Source: JBGVMW01 sp045125095 (GTDB taxonomy: Bacteria > Bacillota > Clostridia > Lachnospirales > Lachnospiraceae). From it: a stretch of DNA of 16,603 bases. The position numbers and the translations under genes are program-made. The notes below the pieces were generated by a model. That model made no database searches, was not told where the DNA came from, and saw nothing but the letters and a program-made list of their open reading frames with translations. The stretch spans positions 1-16,603 of the forward strand of contig JBGVMW010000294.1 of NCBI GenBank assembly GCA_045125095.1, given 5' to 3'. Of this stretch, positions 6,617-13,149 are shown one piece after another; position 1 is the stretch's first letter; the number at the start of each line of letters is the position of its first letter.

Positions 6617-7708
6617 ATGGGACAAATTCGAAGGAACATGGTAGTTCTGTTGCTGTTCAGTGTGCTGCTTGGAATATCCGGTTGTGCTTCTGAAACAGTA
6701 GGGCAGACAGATATTGTTAAAAAGTTAGGCGTTGGCTGGAACCTTGGTAATACCTTAGAGGTAAATGACAGCAATGCCTATGATGATATCAGTAAGTATG
6801 AGCAGGCATGGGGTAACCCTGTGGTGACAAAAGAGTTTATAAAGAAGGTAGCAGACGCAGGATTTACAACCATACGCATTCCGGTCACATGGGAGAATCA
6901 TCTTGATGAAAACGGAATGATTGATGAAGAATGGCTGGCGCGGGTAAAGGAAGTAGTAGATTATGCGATTGAAGCAGATTGCTATGCTGTGATTAATGCC
7001 CATCATGATACCTGGTATGAACTTGGTTCGGAGGACTACAGCATTGCAGAGAAGCAGATGCGAAATGTCTGGGGACAGATAGGGAATTATTTTAAAGAGT
7101 ATGATGAGCATTTGTTATTTGAAGCAATGAATGAACCACGTATGTTTGACAGCGTATATGAATGGTCAGGGGGAACAGAGTGTGCAAATAAGAAACTGAA
7201 TTATTTGAATCAGTTATTTGTAGACATTATCCGTGAGCAGGGAGGCAATAACAAAGAACGGTATTTGTTTATACCAACTTACTCCGGTTCAAATCTGTTA
7301 GAAGCATTTGAAAGTCTTGTTGTGCCGGAGGATGAACATATCATTGTGTCGATACATGCCTATACACCATATAATTTTGCTATGGTAGCTACGGAGACGG
7401 CAAACTGGGATAAGGAGAATCCATGGGATGTGAGCGATGTCGATATGTGTATGAAACGTATTCGTCATTTCTTTACAGAAAAAGGAATTTCAGCGGTGAT
7501 TACAGAATTCGGTGTAATGGACAAAGATAACATAGACGACCGGACAGCATGGACGGCGTATTTTATGAAAAAGGGTGAAGAAGCCGGTATTACATGTTTC
7601 TGGTGGGATGGAGGTAATTCGGAAAGTGGAAAAGAATATCGTCTGTTTGACAGGGAAACAGGTGAGATTGTTTACCCGGAACTAGTAGATGCATTGATAA
7701 AAAAGTAA
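6617..7708 (+). CDS. GH5-family endoglucanase-like lipoprotein
   Basis: This is a predicted secreted glycoside hydrolase family 5 enzyme, probably a beta-1,4-glucanase anchored outside the cell. From the ATG at 6617, a basic start and hydrophobic core lead to the lipobox ISGC, with the lipidated Cys at 23. The catalytic domain shows GWNLGNTLE (40-48), AHHDTWY, FEAMNEP with the acid/base Glu173, SIHAYTPYNF, ITEFG with the nucleophile Glu297, and FWWDGG. The domain is complete at 363 aa. An in-frame ATG at 6587 overlaps bcsA but lacks a ribosome site, whereas GGGAG at 6601 serves 6617 (or TTG 6614). By position it is the counterpart of BcsZ, the cellulase of cellulose synthase operons, although those are GH8. 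Subfamily is not assigned. Confidence 0.92.
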   Translation: MGQIRRNMVVLLLFSVLLGISGCASETVGQTDIVKKLGVGWNLGNTLEVNDSNAYDDISKYEQAWGNPVVTKEFIKKVADAGFTTIRIPVTWENHLDENGMIDEEWLARVKEVVDYAIEADCYAVINAHHDTWYELGSEDYSIAEKQMRNVWGQIGNYFKEYDEHLLFEAMNEPRMFDSVYEWSGGTECANKKLNYLNQLFVDIIREQGGNNKERYLFIPTYSGSNLLEAFESLVVPEDEHIIVSIHAYTPYNFAMVATETANWDKENPWDVSDVDMCMKRIRHFFTEKGISAVITEFGVMDKDNIDDRTAWTAYFMKKGEEAGITCFWWDGGNSESGKEYRLFDRETGEIVYPELVDALIKK

Positions 7709-7716
7709 AAAAATGC

Positions 7717-7745
7717 TTGCATTTATGCAGTGGTTATGATAATGT
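7717..7745 (+). promoter_or_regulatory. Promoter for rplS (extended -10)
   Basis: TTGCAT (7717-7722) and TAATGT (7740-7745) are separated by 17 bp, with a TG at 7737-7738 forming an extended -10. A palindrome TGCATTTATGCA (7718-7729) overlaps the -35. No terminator is visible after the GH5 gene, so rplS may also be reached by read-through. Confidence 0.55.
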
Positions 7746-7765
7746 ATTAATGTTGTGAAAAGAAA

Positions 7766-7800
7766 GATGGTCCTCTGTTACGGATTGTATTAAGAACATC
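7766..7800 (+). promoter_or_regulatory. Candidate L19 mRNA leader
   Basis: The short untranslated region of rplS contains GATG (7766-7769) able to pair with ATC-ending CATC (7797-7800), and an inner TCC/GGA pairing around CTCTGTTAC. Position, size and the CCTCTGTTACGG core resemble the small L19 leader that many low-GC Gram-positive bacteria place upstream of rplS for autoregulation. I recall this match only from memory; a covariance search is needed. Confidence 0.4.
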
Positions 7801-7825
7801 GAAATTAGTGTAGGAGGTCACACAA

Positions 7826-8176
7826 ATGAATCAGGAAATTATTAAAAGTATTGAAGCAGAACAGTTAAAAGCAAGCGTAGACGAATTCCATGTTGGAGAT
7901 ACCGTTCGTGTACATGCTAAGATTAAAGAGGGTAACCGCGAAAGAATTCAGGTATTCGAAGGAACTGTATTAAAGAGACAGGGCGGAAGCAACAGAGAAA
8001 CATTTACTGTTCGTAAGAATTCTAATGGTGTAGGTGTTGAGAAGACATGGCCATTGCATTCTCCATCTATCGATAAAATCGAAGTAGTAAGAAGAGGTAA
8101 GGTAAGACGTGCTAAACTTAACTACTTAAGAGGACGTATCGGTAAGAAGGCAAAAGTTAAAGAGCTTGTTAAATAA
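7826..8176 (+). CDS. rplS: Large-subunit ribosomal protein L19
   Basis: L19 sits at the 30S-50S interface near bridge B8. The 116-residue protein carries the family pattern: FHVGDTVRVHAKIKEGNRERIQ split over residues about 21-42, then FEGTVLKRQGG, TFTVRKNSNGVGVEKTWPLHSPSIDKIEV and a basic tail. The ATG follows TAGGAGGTCA at good spacing. In Bacillus this gene follows trmD directly; here the two cellulose genes intervene and rplS has its own promoter and terminator. Confidence 0.99.
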   Translation: MNQEIIKSIEAEQLKASVDEFHVGDTVRVHAKIKEGNRERIQVFEGTVLKRQGGSNRETFTVRKNSNGVGVEKTWPLHSPSIDKIEVVRRGKVRRAKLNYLRGRIGKKAKVKELVK

Positions 8177-8189
8177 GTACTGAACTGTA

Positions 8190-8222
8190 GGGAACAAACT
8201 GAAAAGCTTGTTCCCTTTTTTT
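8190..8222 (+). terminator. Intrinsic terminator after rplS
   Basis: GGGAACAA(A)CT pairs with AG(C)TTGTTCCC, with one A-C mismatch and a GAAA-type loop, and is followed by eight T. It lies only 22 bp before the signal peptidase start. The downstream lepB has no room for its own promoter in the gap, so some read-through is implied. Confidence 0.9.
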
Positions 8223-8244
8223 CACAGTTAGAAAGAGTAAATGT

Positions 8245-8817
8245 ATGAGCAGTGAAATGCATTTTTATAAGAAAAAGAAAAGAGTTAGTCGTGAAAAAGT
8301 AAAATATGTAATTGTTACAGTGATAGAAATGATTATCATGGTGATGCTGGCGGCAATCCTTGTGTATTTTCTTGGTATACAGACAAAGGTATCGGGACAA
8401 TCTATGGAGCCGGGGATACATAATCAAGACACCGTATGGTTAAATCGATTTGTATATATGGTATCGTCGCCTAAGAGAGGGGATATCATTGCTTTTTATC
8501 CAAATGGCAACAAGGAAACGAATCTTTCCATAAAGAGGGTAATCGCAGTTCCGGGAGATACCGTTTGGATAGAAAATGGTGTTATTTATGTAAATGGTGA
8601 TGCCGTAGAGGAGGATTATGAAGCTTCTGCTATAAAGGAAAGTGGATTAGCCAGCCAGGAATTGATAGTGGGAGAAGATGAGTATTTTGTGTTAGGGGAT
8701 AACAGAGGAAATAGTGAAGACAGCAGACATGCCAATATTGGAAATGTCTTAAAAAGTGAAATTGCCGGAAAAGTCTGGCTTCGCGGAGCGTCTTTTCGAG
8801 ATATAAGTATGATATAA
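8245..8817 (+). CDS. lepB: Type I signal peptidase (first copy)
   Basis: This membrane serine protease removes signal peptides from exported proteins. A basic cytoplasmic start precedes a single membrane anchor (about 20-44). The catalytic Ser53 lies in SGQSMEPG, the catalytic Lys97 in SIKRVIAVPGD, and the conserved GDNRGNSEDSR block at 151-161. The 190-aa length fits the small Gram-positive (SipS) type. The start at 8245 has only a weak GAAAGAG site; ATG 8257 is a possible alternative. A second, clearly different signal peptidase lies at 9810-10370, so these are paralogues and not a recent tandem copy. Confidence 0.96.
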   Translation: MSSEMHFYKKKKRVSREKVKYVIVTVIEMIIMVMLAAILVYFLGIQTKVSGQSMEPGIHNQDTVWLNRFVYMVSSPKRGDIIAFYPNGNKETNLSIKRVIAVPGDTVWIENGVIYVNGDAVEEDYEASAIKESGLASQELIVGEDEYFVLGDNRGNSEDSRHANIGNVLKSEIAGKVWLRGASFRDISMI

Positions 8818-8852
8818 AGTTCTTTTAGGTCAACTATTTAGGATAGGACTGT

Positions 8853-8902
8853 GCTGTACTGAATCGTTACCTTTTATGAACGATTAGAGGGCAGTGTATA
8901 GC
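8853..8902 (+). promoter_or_regulatory. Two-part hairpin upstream of rbgA
   Basis: GCTGTAC (8853-8859) pairs with GTATAGC (8896-8902) with one G-U, and inside it AATCGTT pairs with AACGATT; the two stems are joined by an asymmetric internal loop. No T run follows, so this is not a classical terminator. It ends just before the rbgA ribosome binding site and could affect its expression. Confidence 0.45.
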
Positions 8903-8918
8903 CGGAATGGAGGTAGTT

Positions 8919-9809
8919 ATGAATTTTCAGTGGTATCCGGGACATATGACAAAAGCAAAGCGTATGATGGAAGAAAATATCAAATTAATTGATTTGATAA
9001 TTGAGGTGGTTGATGCCAGAATTCCACTTAGCAGCAGGAATCCCGATATTGATAAATTAGGACAGAACAAATATCGTCTGATCATATTGAATAAGGTAGA
9101 CTTAGCAGATACTGAGGCAACCAATAACTGGAGCAGTTATTTTAAAGCAAAAGGGTATTATGTGGTAAAAATGGATGCCAGAGAACGGAAAGGAGCTGCT
9201 TCTGTTAATAAAGCGGTGCAGGAGGTTTGTAAGGAAAAGATTGAGCGCGACAGAAAGCGCGGTATCTTAAACAGACCAGTGCGTGCAATGGTTGTGGGAA
9301 TTCCAAATGTAGGTAAATCTACATTTATCAATTCCTATGCAGGAAAAGCCTGTGCAAAGACAGGAAATAAACCGGGAGTTACAAAAGGAAAACAGTGGAT
9401 TCGTTTGAATAAAACCACTGAATTGTTAGACACACCCGGCATTTTGTGGCCAAAGTTTGAAGACCAGTTAGTAGGTTTACGTCTGGCACTCATTGGCTCC
9501 ATAAAGGATGAAATATTAAATATTCAGGAGTTGACATTAGAACTCCTTAAATTACTTCGCAAAGAGTATCCGGGCTTTTTGAAAGCAAGATATGAATTGG
9601 AAGAAGAAGGAACGGATGTAGAGATTCTAGAAGCAGTTGCAAACAAAAGAGGATGCATAAAGGGCGAGGAAATTAATTATGACAAGGCAGCAGCTCTGAT
9701 ATTAGAAGATTTCAGAAGTGGCAGACTGGGTAAGATTACACTTGAATTTCCAGAGTCCGGTAAGAATGACAAAACAGAGTCAGAAGAGAATGGAGATGAA
9801 ACAAAGTAA
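8919..9809 (+). CDS. rbgA: Ribosome biogenesis GTPase RbgA (YlqF)
   Basis: RbgA is a circularly permuted GTPase needed for late assembly of the 50S subunit, including uL16 incorporation. The permuted motif order is visible: G4 NKVD (58-61) precedes G1 GIPNVGKST (127-135) and G3 DTPG (171-174). A C-terminal helical ANTAR-like region follows at about 200-275, then an acidic tail. The protein starts MNFQWYPGHMTKAKR, matching the family's start. An ATG at 8907 is in frame but overlaps the GGAGG site (8909-8913), so I chose 8919. The stop TAA is directly abutted by the ATG of the next gene. Confidence 0.97.
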   Translation: MNFQWYPGHMTKAKRMMEENIKLIDLIIEVVDARIPLSSRNPDIDKLGQNKYRLIILNKVDLADTEATNNWSSYFKAKGYYVVKMDARERKGAASVNKAVQEVCKEKIERDRKRGILNRPVRAMVVGIPNVGKSTFINSYAGKACAKTGNKPGVTKGKQWIRLNKTTELLDTPGILWPKFEDQLVGLRLALIGSIKDEILNIQELTLELLKLLRKEYPGFLKARYELEEEGTDVEILEAVANKRGCIKGEEINYDKAAALILEDFRSGRLGKITLEFPESGKNDKTESEENGDETK

Positions 9810-10370
9810 ATGAGAGTAGAAGAAAAGAAAGAAGAAAAAACATCACTCAAAAAAGAGATACTAAGTTATATTGTTTGTTTTCTTGTTACATTAACAGTGG
9901 TATATCTGATTGTACACTTTGTGGGACAGCGAACGATTGTAGAAGGGGAATCCATGCAATATACGTTGATGGATGGTGATAATCTGATTGTGGACAAGCT
10001 GTCTTATCGGTTTCATAATCCGGAACGATTTGATATTATTGTATTTCCTGTAATGGAAAATGATGGAAGAAAAACCCACTATATTAAGCGAATTATAGGT
10101 TTACCTGGAGAAACTGTGCAAGTTACAGGCGGAAAAATATATATCAATGGGGAAGAACTAGAGGAATCTTATGGTAGTGAGGTGATCAAGGAAGGGTATC
10201 TGGCGGAGGAAGAAATCACACTTGCAGAGGATGAATATTTTGTAATGGGTGATAACCGCAATCACAGCACAGACAGCCGAATCATTGGTCCAATAAAAAG
10301 AGATATTATCCTGGGTAGGGCATGGTGTCGTTTCTGGCCACTGACAGAAATGAAAATGCTTACGAATTAA
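9810..10370 (+). CDS. lepB: Type I signal peptidase (second copy)
   Basis: This is a second SipS-like signal peptidase of 186 aa. It has a charged Lys/Glu-rich cytoplasmic start (1-16) and one membrane anchor (about 17-38). Catalytic Ser48 is in EGESM, catalytic Lys93 in YIKRIIGLPGE, and the GDNRNHSTDSR block is at 147-157. It shares these motifs with the copy at 8245-8817, but the anchor, the substrate-cleft region and the C-terminus (here ending FWPLTEMKML) differ. It may therefore cleave a different set of preproteins; that is inference. The ATG touches the rbgA stop, so expression depends on rbgA. Confidence 0.96.
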   Translation: MRVEEKKEEKTSLKKEILSYIVCFLVTLTVVYLIVHFVGQRTIVEGESMQYTLMDGDNLIVDKLSYRFHNPERFDIIVFPVMENDGRKTHYIKRIIGLPGETVQVTGGKIYINGEELEESYGSEVIKEGYLAEEEITLAEDEYFVMGDNRNHSTDSRIIGPIKRDIILGRAWCRFWPLTEMKMLTN

Positions 10371-10377
10371 AGAATTA

Positions 10378-10412
10378 TTCAGCATCGAGTCTTTCATAGG
10401 TTCGGTGCTGAA
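10378..10412 (+). terminator. Strong hairpin after the second lepB
   Basis: TTCAGCATCGAG pairs with TTCGGTGCTGAA over 12 bp with two G-U pairs and an 11-nt loop. There is no clear T run after it (CAATTATTGGG). It may be a weak terminator, a processing site or a boundary between lepB and the two-component genes. Confidence 0.5.
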
Positions 10413-10449
10413 CAATTATTGGGCAAAAACAGCAAAAGGAAAGATGGTT

Positions 10450-11121
10450 ATGCAGAAAATAGTAATTGCAGAAGATGACGAGAAACTACGTCAGGAATTA
10501 GAAATCTTTTTAAAGCGAAATGGTTATGAAGCCATTGGGTTAGTGCAGTATGACAATACGGTAAATGATATATTGGCAGTTCATGCAGATTTGGTGTTGC
10601 TAGATATCAACCTTCCGAATCAGGATGGTCAGTATTTGTTAAAGGAAATAAGAAAAATATCTGATGTACCGGTCATTATGATTACCAGCAGGGATAATGA
10701 ATTAGATGAACTGCTATCCATGAATTATGGAGCAGATCATTATGTCACAAAGCCATTTAATACGCAGATCTTATTAGCAAAAATCGTTGCAATTTTAAAG
10801 CGTACCAGTAATGTGACAGAAAAAGAACAAATCAAATGTGGCAGATTTATATTGGATATTTCAAAGAGCCGGATTGAGAAGGATGGCAACAAGATAGAAT
10901 TGACCGGAAATGAACTAAAAATACTCAAATATCTTATAAAATATAAAGGAACCATTGTTTCTAGAGAAGATCTAATGAACTATCTTTGGGACAGCGAAGC
11001 ATTTATTGATGATAATACGTTGACAGTCAATATAACAAGAGTGCGTAACAAATTAGGACAGTTAGGGGAAACAAACGTAATAGAGACAAAACGTGGGCAA
11101 GGGTATATCATAGCAGAGTAG
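10450..11121 (+). CDS. OmpR-family response regulator (BceR-like)
   Basis: This is a DNA-binding response regulator for the adjacent kinase and ABC transporter. The receiver domain (1-115) has the acidic pair in AEDD (8-10), phospho-acceptor Asp52 in LLDINLP, Thr79 in MITSRD and Lys101 in TKPF. A winged-helix output domain follows (about 125-223), with LTGNELKILKYL and ITRVRNKLG. The long frame could start at GTG 10405 or ATG 10444, but only ATG 10450 has correct spacing from AAGGA and yields the standard MQKIVIAEDD start. The kinase gene begins 15 bp after the stop. The likely target is the inverted repeat at 12275-12302. Confidence 0.95.
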   Translation: MQKIVIAEDDEKLRQELEIFLKRNGYEAIGLVQYDNTVNDILAVHADLVLLDINLPNQDGQYLLKEIRKISDVPVIMITSRDNELDELLSMNYGADHYVTKPFNTQILLAKIVAILKRTSNVTEKEQIKCGRFILDISKSRIEKDGNKIELTGNELKILKYLIKYKGTIVSREDLMNYLWDSEAFIDDNTLTVNITRVRNKLGQLGETNVIETKRGQGYIIAE

Positions 11122-11136
11122 TGGAGAATGGGTAGT

Positions 11137-12147
11137 ATGAAATTTTCAAGATATATATGGGAACGGTGGAAGACAGGTATGCTTCTGCTTGCTGGGGTGA
11201 TAACAACAGAGATTTTTCTGTTGCTGTATGACATTTATGTATTTATCCGAGTGTATATGGCATGTAGCATTGTTGCAGGGTATTTGGTTGGAAATTATCT
11301 GGAGTATCGGAGGAAGAAGAGCTTCTATGATGATATAGAAAGAAACGTAGAGCAATTGGATGAGAAATATCTGGTTGTAGAAATGTTGCAAACGCCAAAT
11401 TCCTTGGAAGAACAAATGTTAGAGAAGGTATTGCAGGAGACCGCCAAATCCATGCTTGAAAATGTAAATAGTTACAAGTATGCCCAGCAGGAATACAAGG
11501 ATTACATTGAATTATGGATTCATGAAATCAAGTTGCCAATTGCAACATCAAAGATGATAATTGAGAATAATAAAAACGATGTGACCAGACGGATAGATGA
11601 GGAATTGAATGAAATTGAAGGTTACATCGAGCAAGCATTATATTATGCAAGAAGTAACCATGCAAATAAGGACTATTGCATTGCAAAATGTAAGGTAAAG
11701 GATATTGTAAATCCTGCAATAAAAAATAATAAGCAGATATTAATCAGTCAGAAAATTAAAATTGAGATACACAACGGAGAAGTGGAACTATATACTGACG
11801 TAAAGTGGTGCAATTTTATGTTGAATCAGCTCATTCAAAACAGTGTTAAATACAGATGTAATGAAAATTCTGAAATTGTGTTTACAGCAGAAGAAAAGAA
11901 GGACTGTGTGGTTTTGGCGATTCGCGATAATGGAATTGGTATCAAGGAAGGCGAAGTGGAAAGGGTATTCGACAAGGGATTTACCGGAACGAATGGAAGA
12001 ATTGGTAAAAAGTCCACGGGAATTGGTCTGTATTTGTGTAAAAAGCTGTGCGATAAGCTTGGTTTGGGGATTGAATTATCTTCAAAGGAAGCAGAGGGAA
12101 CGGAAGTGAGGATGGTATTTCCGAAAAATAGTTATATAGAAATGTAG
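11137..12147 (+). CDS. Sensor histidine kinase, intramembrane-sensing BceS type
   Basis: This is a kinase with two closely spaced N-terminal membrane helices (about 13-32 and 36-54) and almost no extracellular part, the hallmark of BceS-like kinases. Such kinases read the state of a partner ABC transporter instead of binding a ligand themselves. The H-box ELWIHEIKLP holds His129; QLIQNSVKYR is the N-box, then come RDNGIGI, the VFDKGFTG F-box and STGIGLYL G2 box. The start at 11137 lies 10 nt after GGAG; the upstream in-frame ATG 11128 is too close to that site. It is paired with the regulator upstream and ends before a large hairpin. Confidence 0.94.
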   Translation: MKFSRYIWERWKTGMLLLAGVITTEIFLLLYDIYVFIRVYMACSIVAGYLVGNYLEYRRKKSFYDDIERNVEQLDEKYLVVEMLQTPNSLEEQMLEKVLQETAKSMLENVNSYKYAQQEYKDYIELWIHEIKLPIATSKMIIENNKNDVTRRIDEELNEIEGYIEQALYYARSNHANKDYCIAKCKVKDIVNPAIKNNKQILISQKIKIEIHNGEVELYTDVKWCNFMLNQLIQNSVKYRCNENSEIVFTAEEKKDCVVLAIRDNGIGIKEGEVERVFDKGFTGTNGRIGKKSTGIGLYLCKKLCDKLGLGIELSSKEAEGTEVRMVFPKNSYIEM

Positions 12148-12150
12148 CGG

Positions 12151-12203
12151 TTGCAGGCAGAATCCATGCAAAATCACCTGGTTTGATGGATTTTTGCCTG
12201 CAA
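12151..12203 (+). terminator. Large hairpin after the kinase gene
   Basis: TTGCAGGCA pairs with TGCCTGCAA and, past a 1x2 internal loop, AATCCAT pairs with ATGGATT, giving a 16-bp two-part stem. It begins 4 bp after the kinase stop. The sequence after it (TTGTTATG) is only mildly T-rich, so termination may be partial. It separates the regulator pair from the transporter genes. Confidence 0.65.
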
Positions 12204-12274
12204 TTGTTATGTTTCATATACTATAAAACTATAACGGTTTATTATAGAATATAATGCATGAAATAATCTGTTTG

Positions 12275-12302
12275 CCTTACAAAATTGTAAGGTTAGTGTA
12301 AG
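12275..12302 (+). promoter_or_regulatory. Inverted-repeat operator for the ABC transporter genes
   Basis: CCTTACAAAATTGTAAGG is a perfect 8-2-8 inverted repeat (12275-12292). A third TGTAAG half-site follows at 12297-12302, exactly 11 bp, one helical turn, after the TGTAAG of the second arm. OmpR-family regulators of Bce modules commonly bind such sites just upstream of the transporter promoter. No good sigma-A -35 is seen nearby, which fits an activated promoter; a weak -10 could lie within 12315-12343. Confidence 0.75.
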
Positions 12303-12381
12303 TGAAATCAATGGCAGGTGTGATTAAAAAAGAGTAGGATATAGCTACAAGAAATTGTATGGAAGAAAGGAAGTCATAAAA

Positions 12382-13149
12382 ATGAATCATGTATTACAAG
12401 TAAAGCAAATTGAAAAATATTTTGGAAACAAATCTAACTTAACGAAAGCCATTGATAATATCAGCTTTACCGTAAATGAAGGAGAATTTGTTGGGATTAT
12501 GGGAGCCAGTGGAAGTGGTAAGACAACACTTTTGAATTGTATTTCCACAATTGACAGAGTGACAGCAGGACACATTATCATCAATAATGAAGATATTACC
12601 AGATTAAAAGGCAATAAGTTGAATAAGTTCCGTAGAGAAGAATTGGGGTTTATTTTTCAGGATTTCAATCTGTTAGATACGCTGACTGCCTATGAAAACA
12701 TTGCTTTGGCACTCACTATTCAAAAGGTCAAAGCTGCAGAAATCGACTGCAGAGTAAAAGAAATTGCAGAGCAGTTGGGCATTGCTTCTATTTTAAATAA
12801 ATACCCCTATGAAGTGTCAGGTGGACAAAAACAGAGAATTGCATCAGCAAGAGCGATCGTTACCAATCCCAAGTTAGTGTTAGCGGATGAACCAACAGGA
12901 GCATTAGACAGTAAAGCAGCCAGACAATTGTTAGAAAGCTTCGAGACGTTGAATCACGCTTTGAATGCTACTATTTTAATGGTTACCCATGATGCATTTA
13001 CAGCAAGCTATGCGGACCGCATTTTATTTATTAAGGATGGAAAAATTTTTAATGAACTGGTCAAGGGAACCGATAGCAGAAAACAATTTTTTGAAAAAAT
13101 CATTGAAATTGTAACCTTACTTGGAGGTGAATTAAACGATGTTGTGTAA
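12382..13149 (+). CDS. ABC transporter ATPase, BceA-like
   Basis: This is the nucleotide-binding subunit of a MacB/BceA-type exporter family that confers resistance to peptide antibiotics acting on lipid-linked cell-wall precursors. All motifs are intact: Walker A GASGSGKTT (41-49), Q-loop FIFQD (90-94), signature VSGGQ (145-149), Walker B LVLADE (165-170) and switch VTHD (201-204). The length of 255 aa is standard. An upstream ATG at 12355 is in frame, but GAAAGGAAG serves ATG 12382. The 3' end overlaps the permease start by 11 bases, so the two are coupled. The specific drug cannot be told from the sequence. Confidence 0.95.
   Translation: MNHVLQVKQIEKYFGNKSNLTKAIDNISFTVNEGEFVGIMGASGSGKTTLLNCISTIDRVTAGHIIINNEDITRLKGNKLNKFRREELGFIFQDFNLLDTLTAYENIALALTIQKVKAAEIDCRVKEIAEQLGIASILNKYPYEVSGGQKQRIASARAIVTNPKLVLADEPTGALDSKAARQLLESFETLNHALNATILMVTHDAFTASYADRILFIKDGKIFNELVKGTDSRKQFFEKIIEIVTLLGGELNDVV

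Noticed and set aside
11843..12109. A plus-strand 88-codon frame inside the kinase gene
   Set aside because: It overlaps the conserved ATPase domain of the kinase in another frame and has no proper ribosome binding site.
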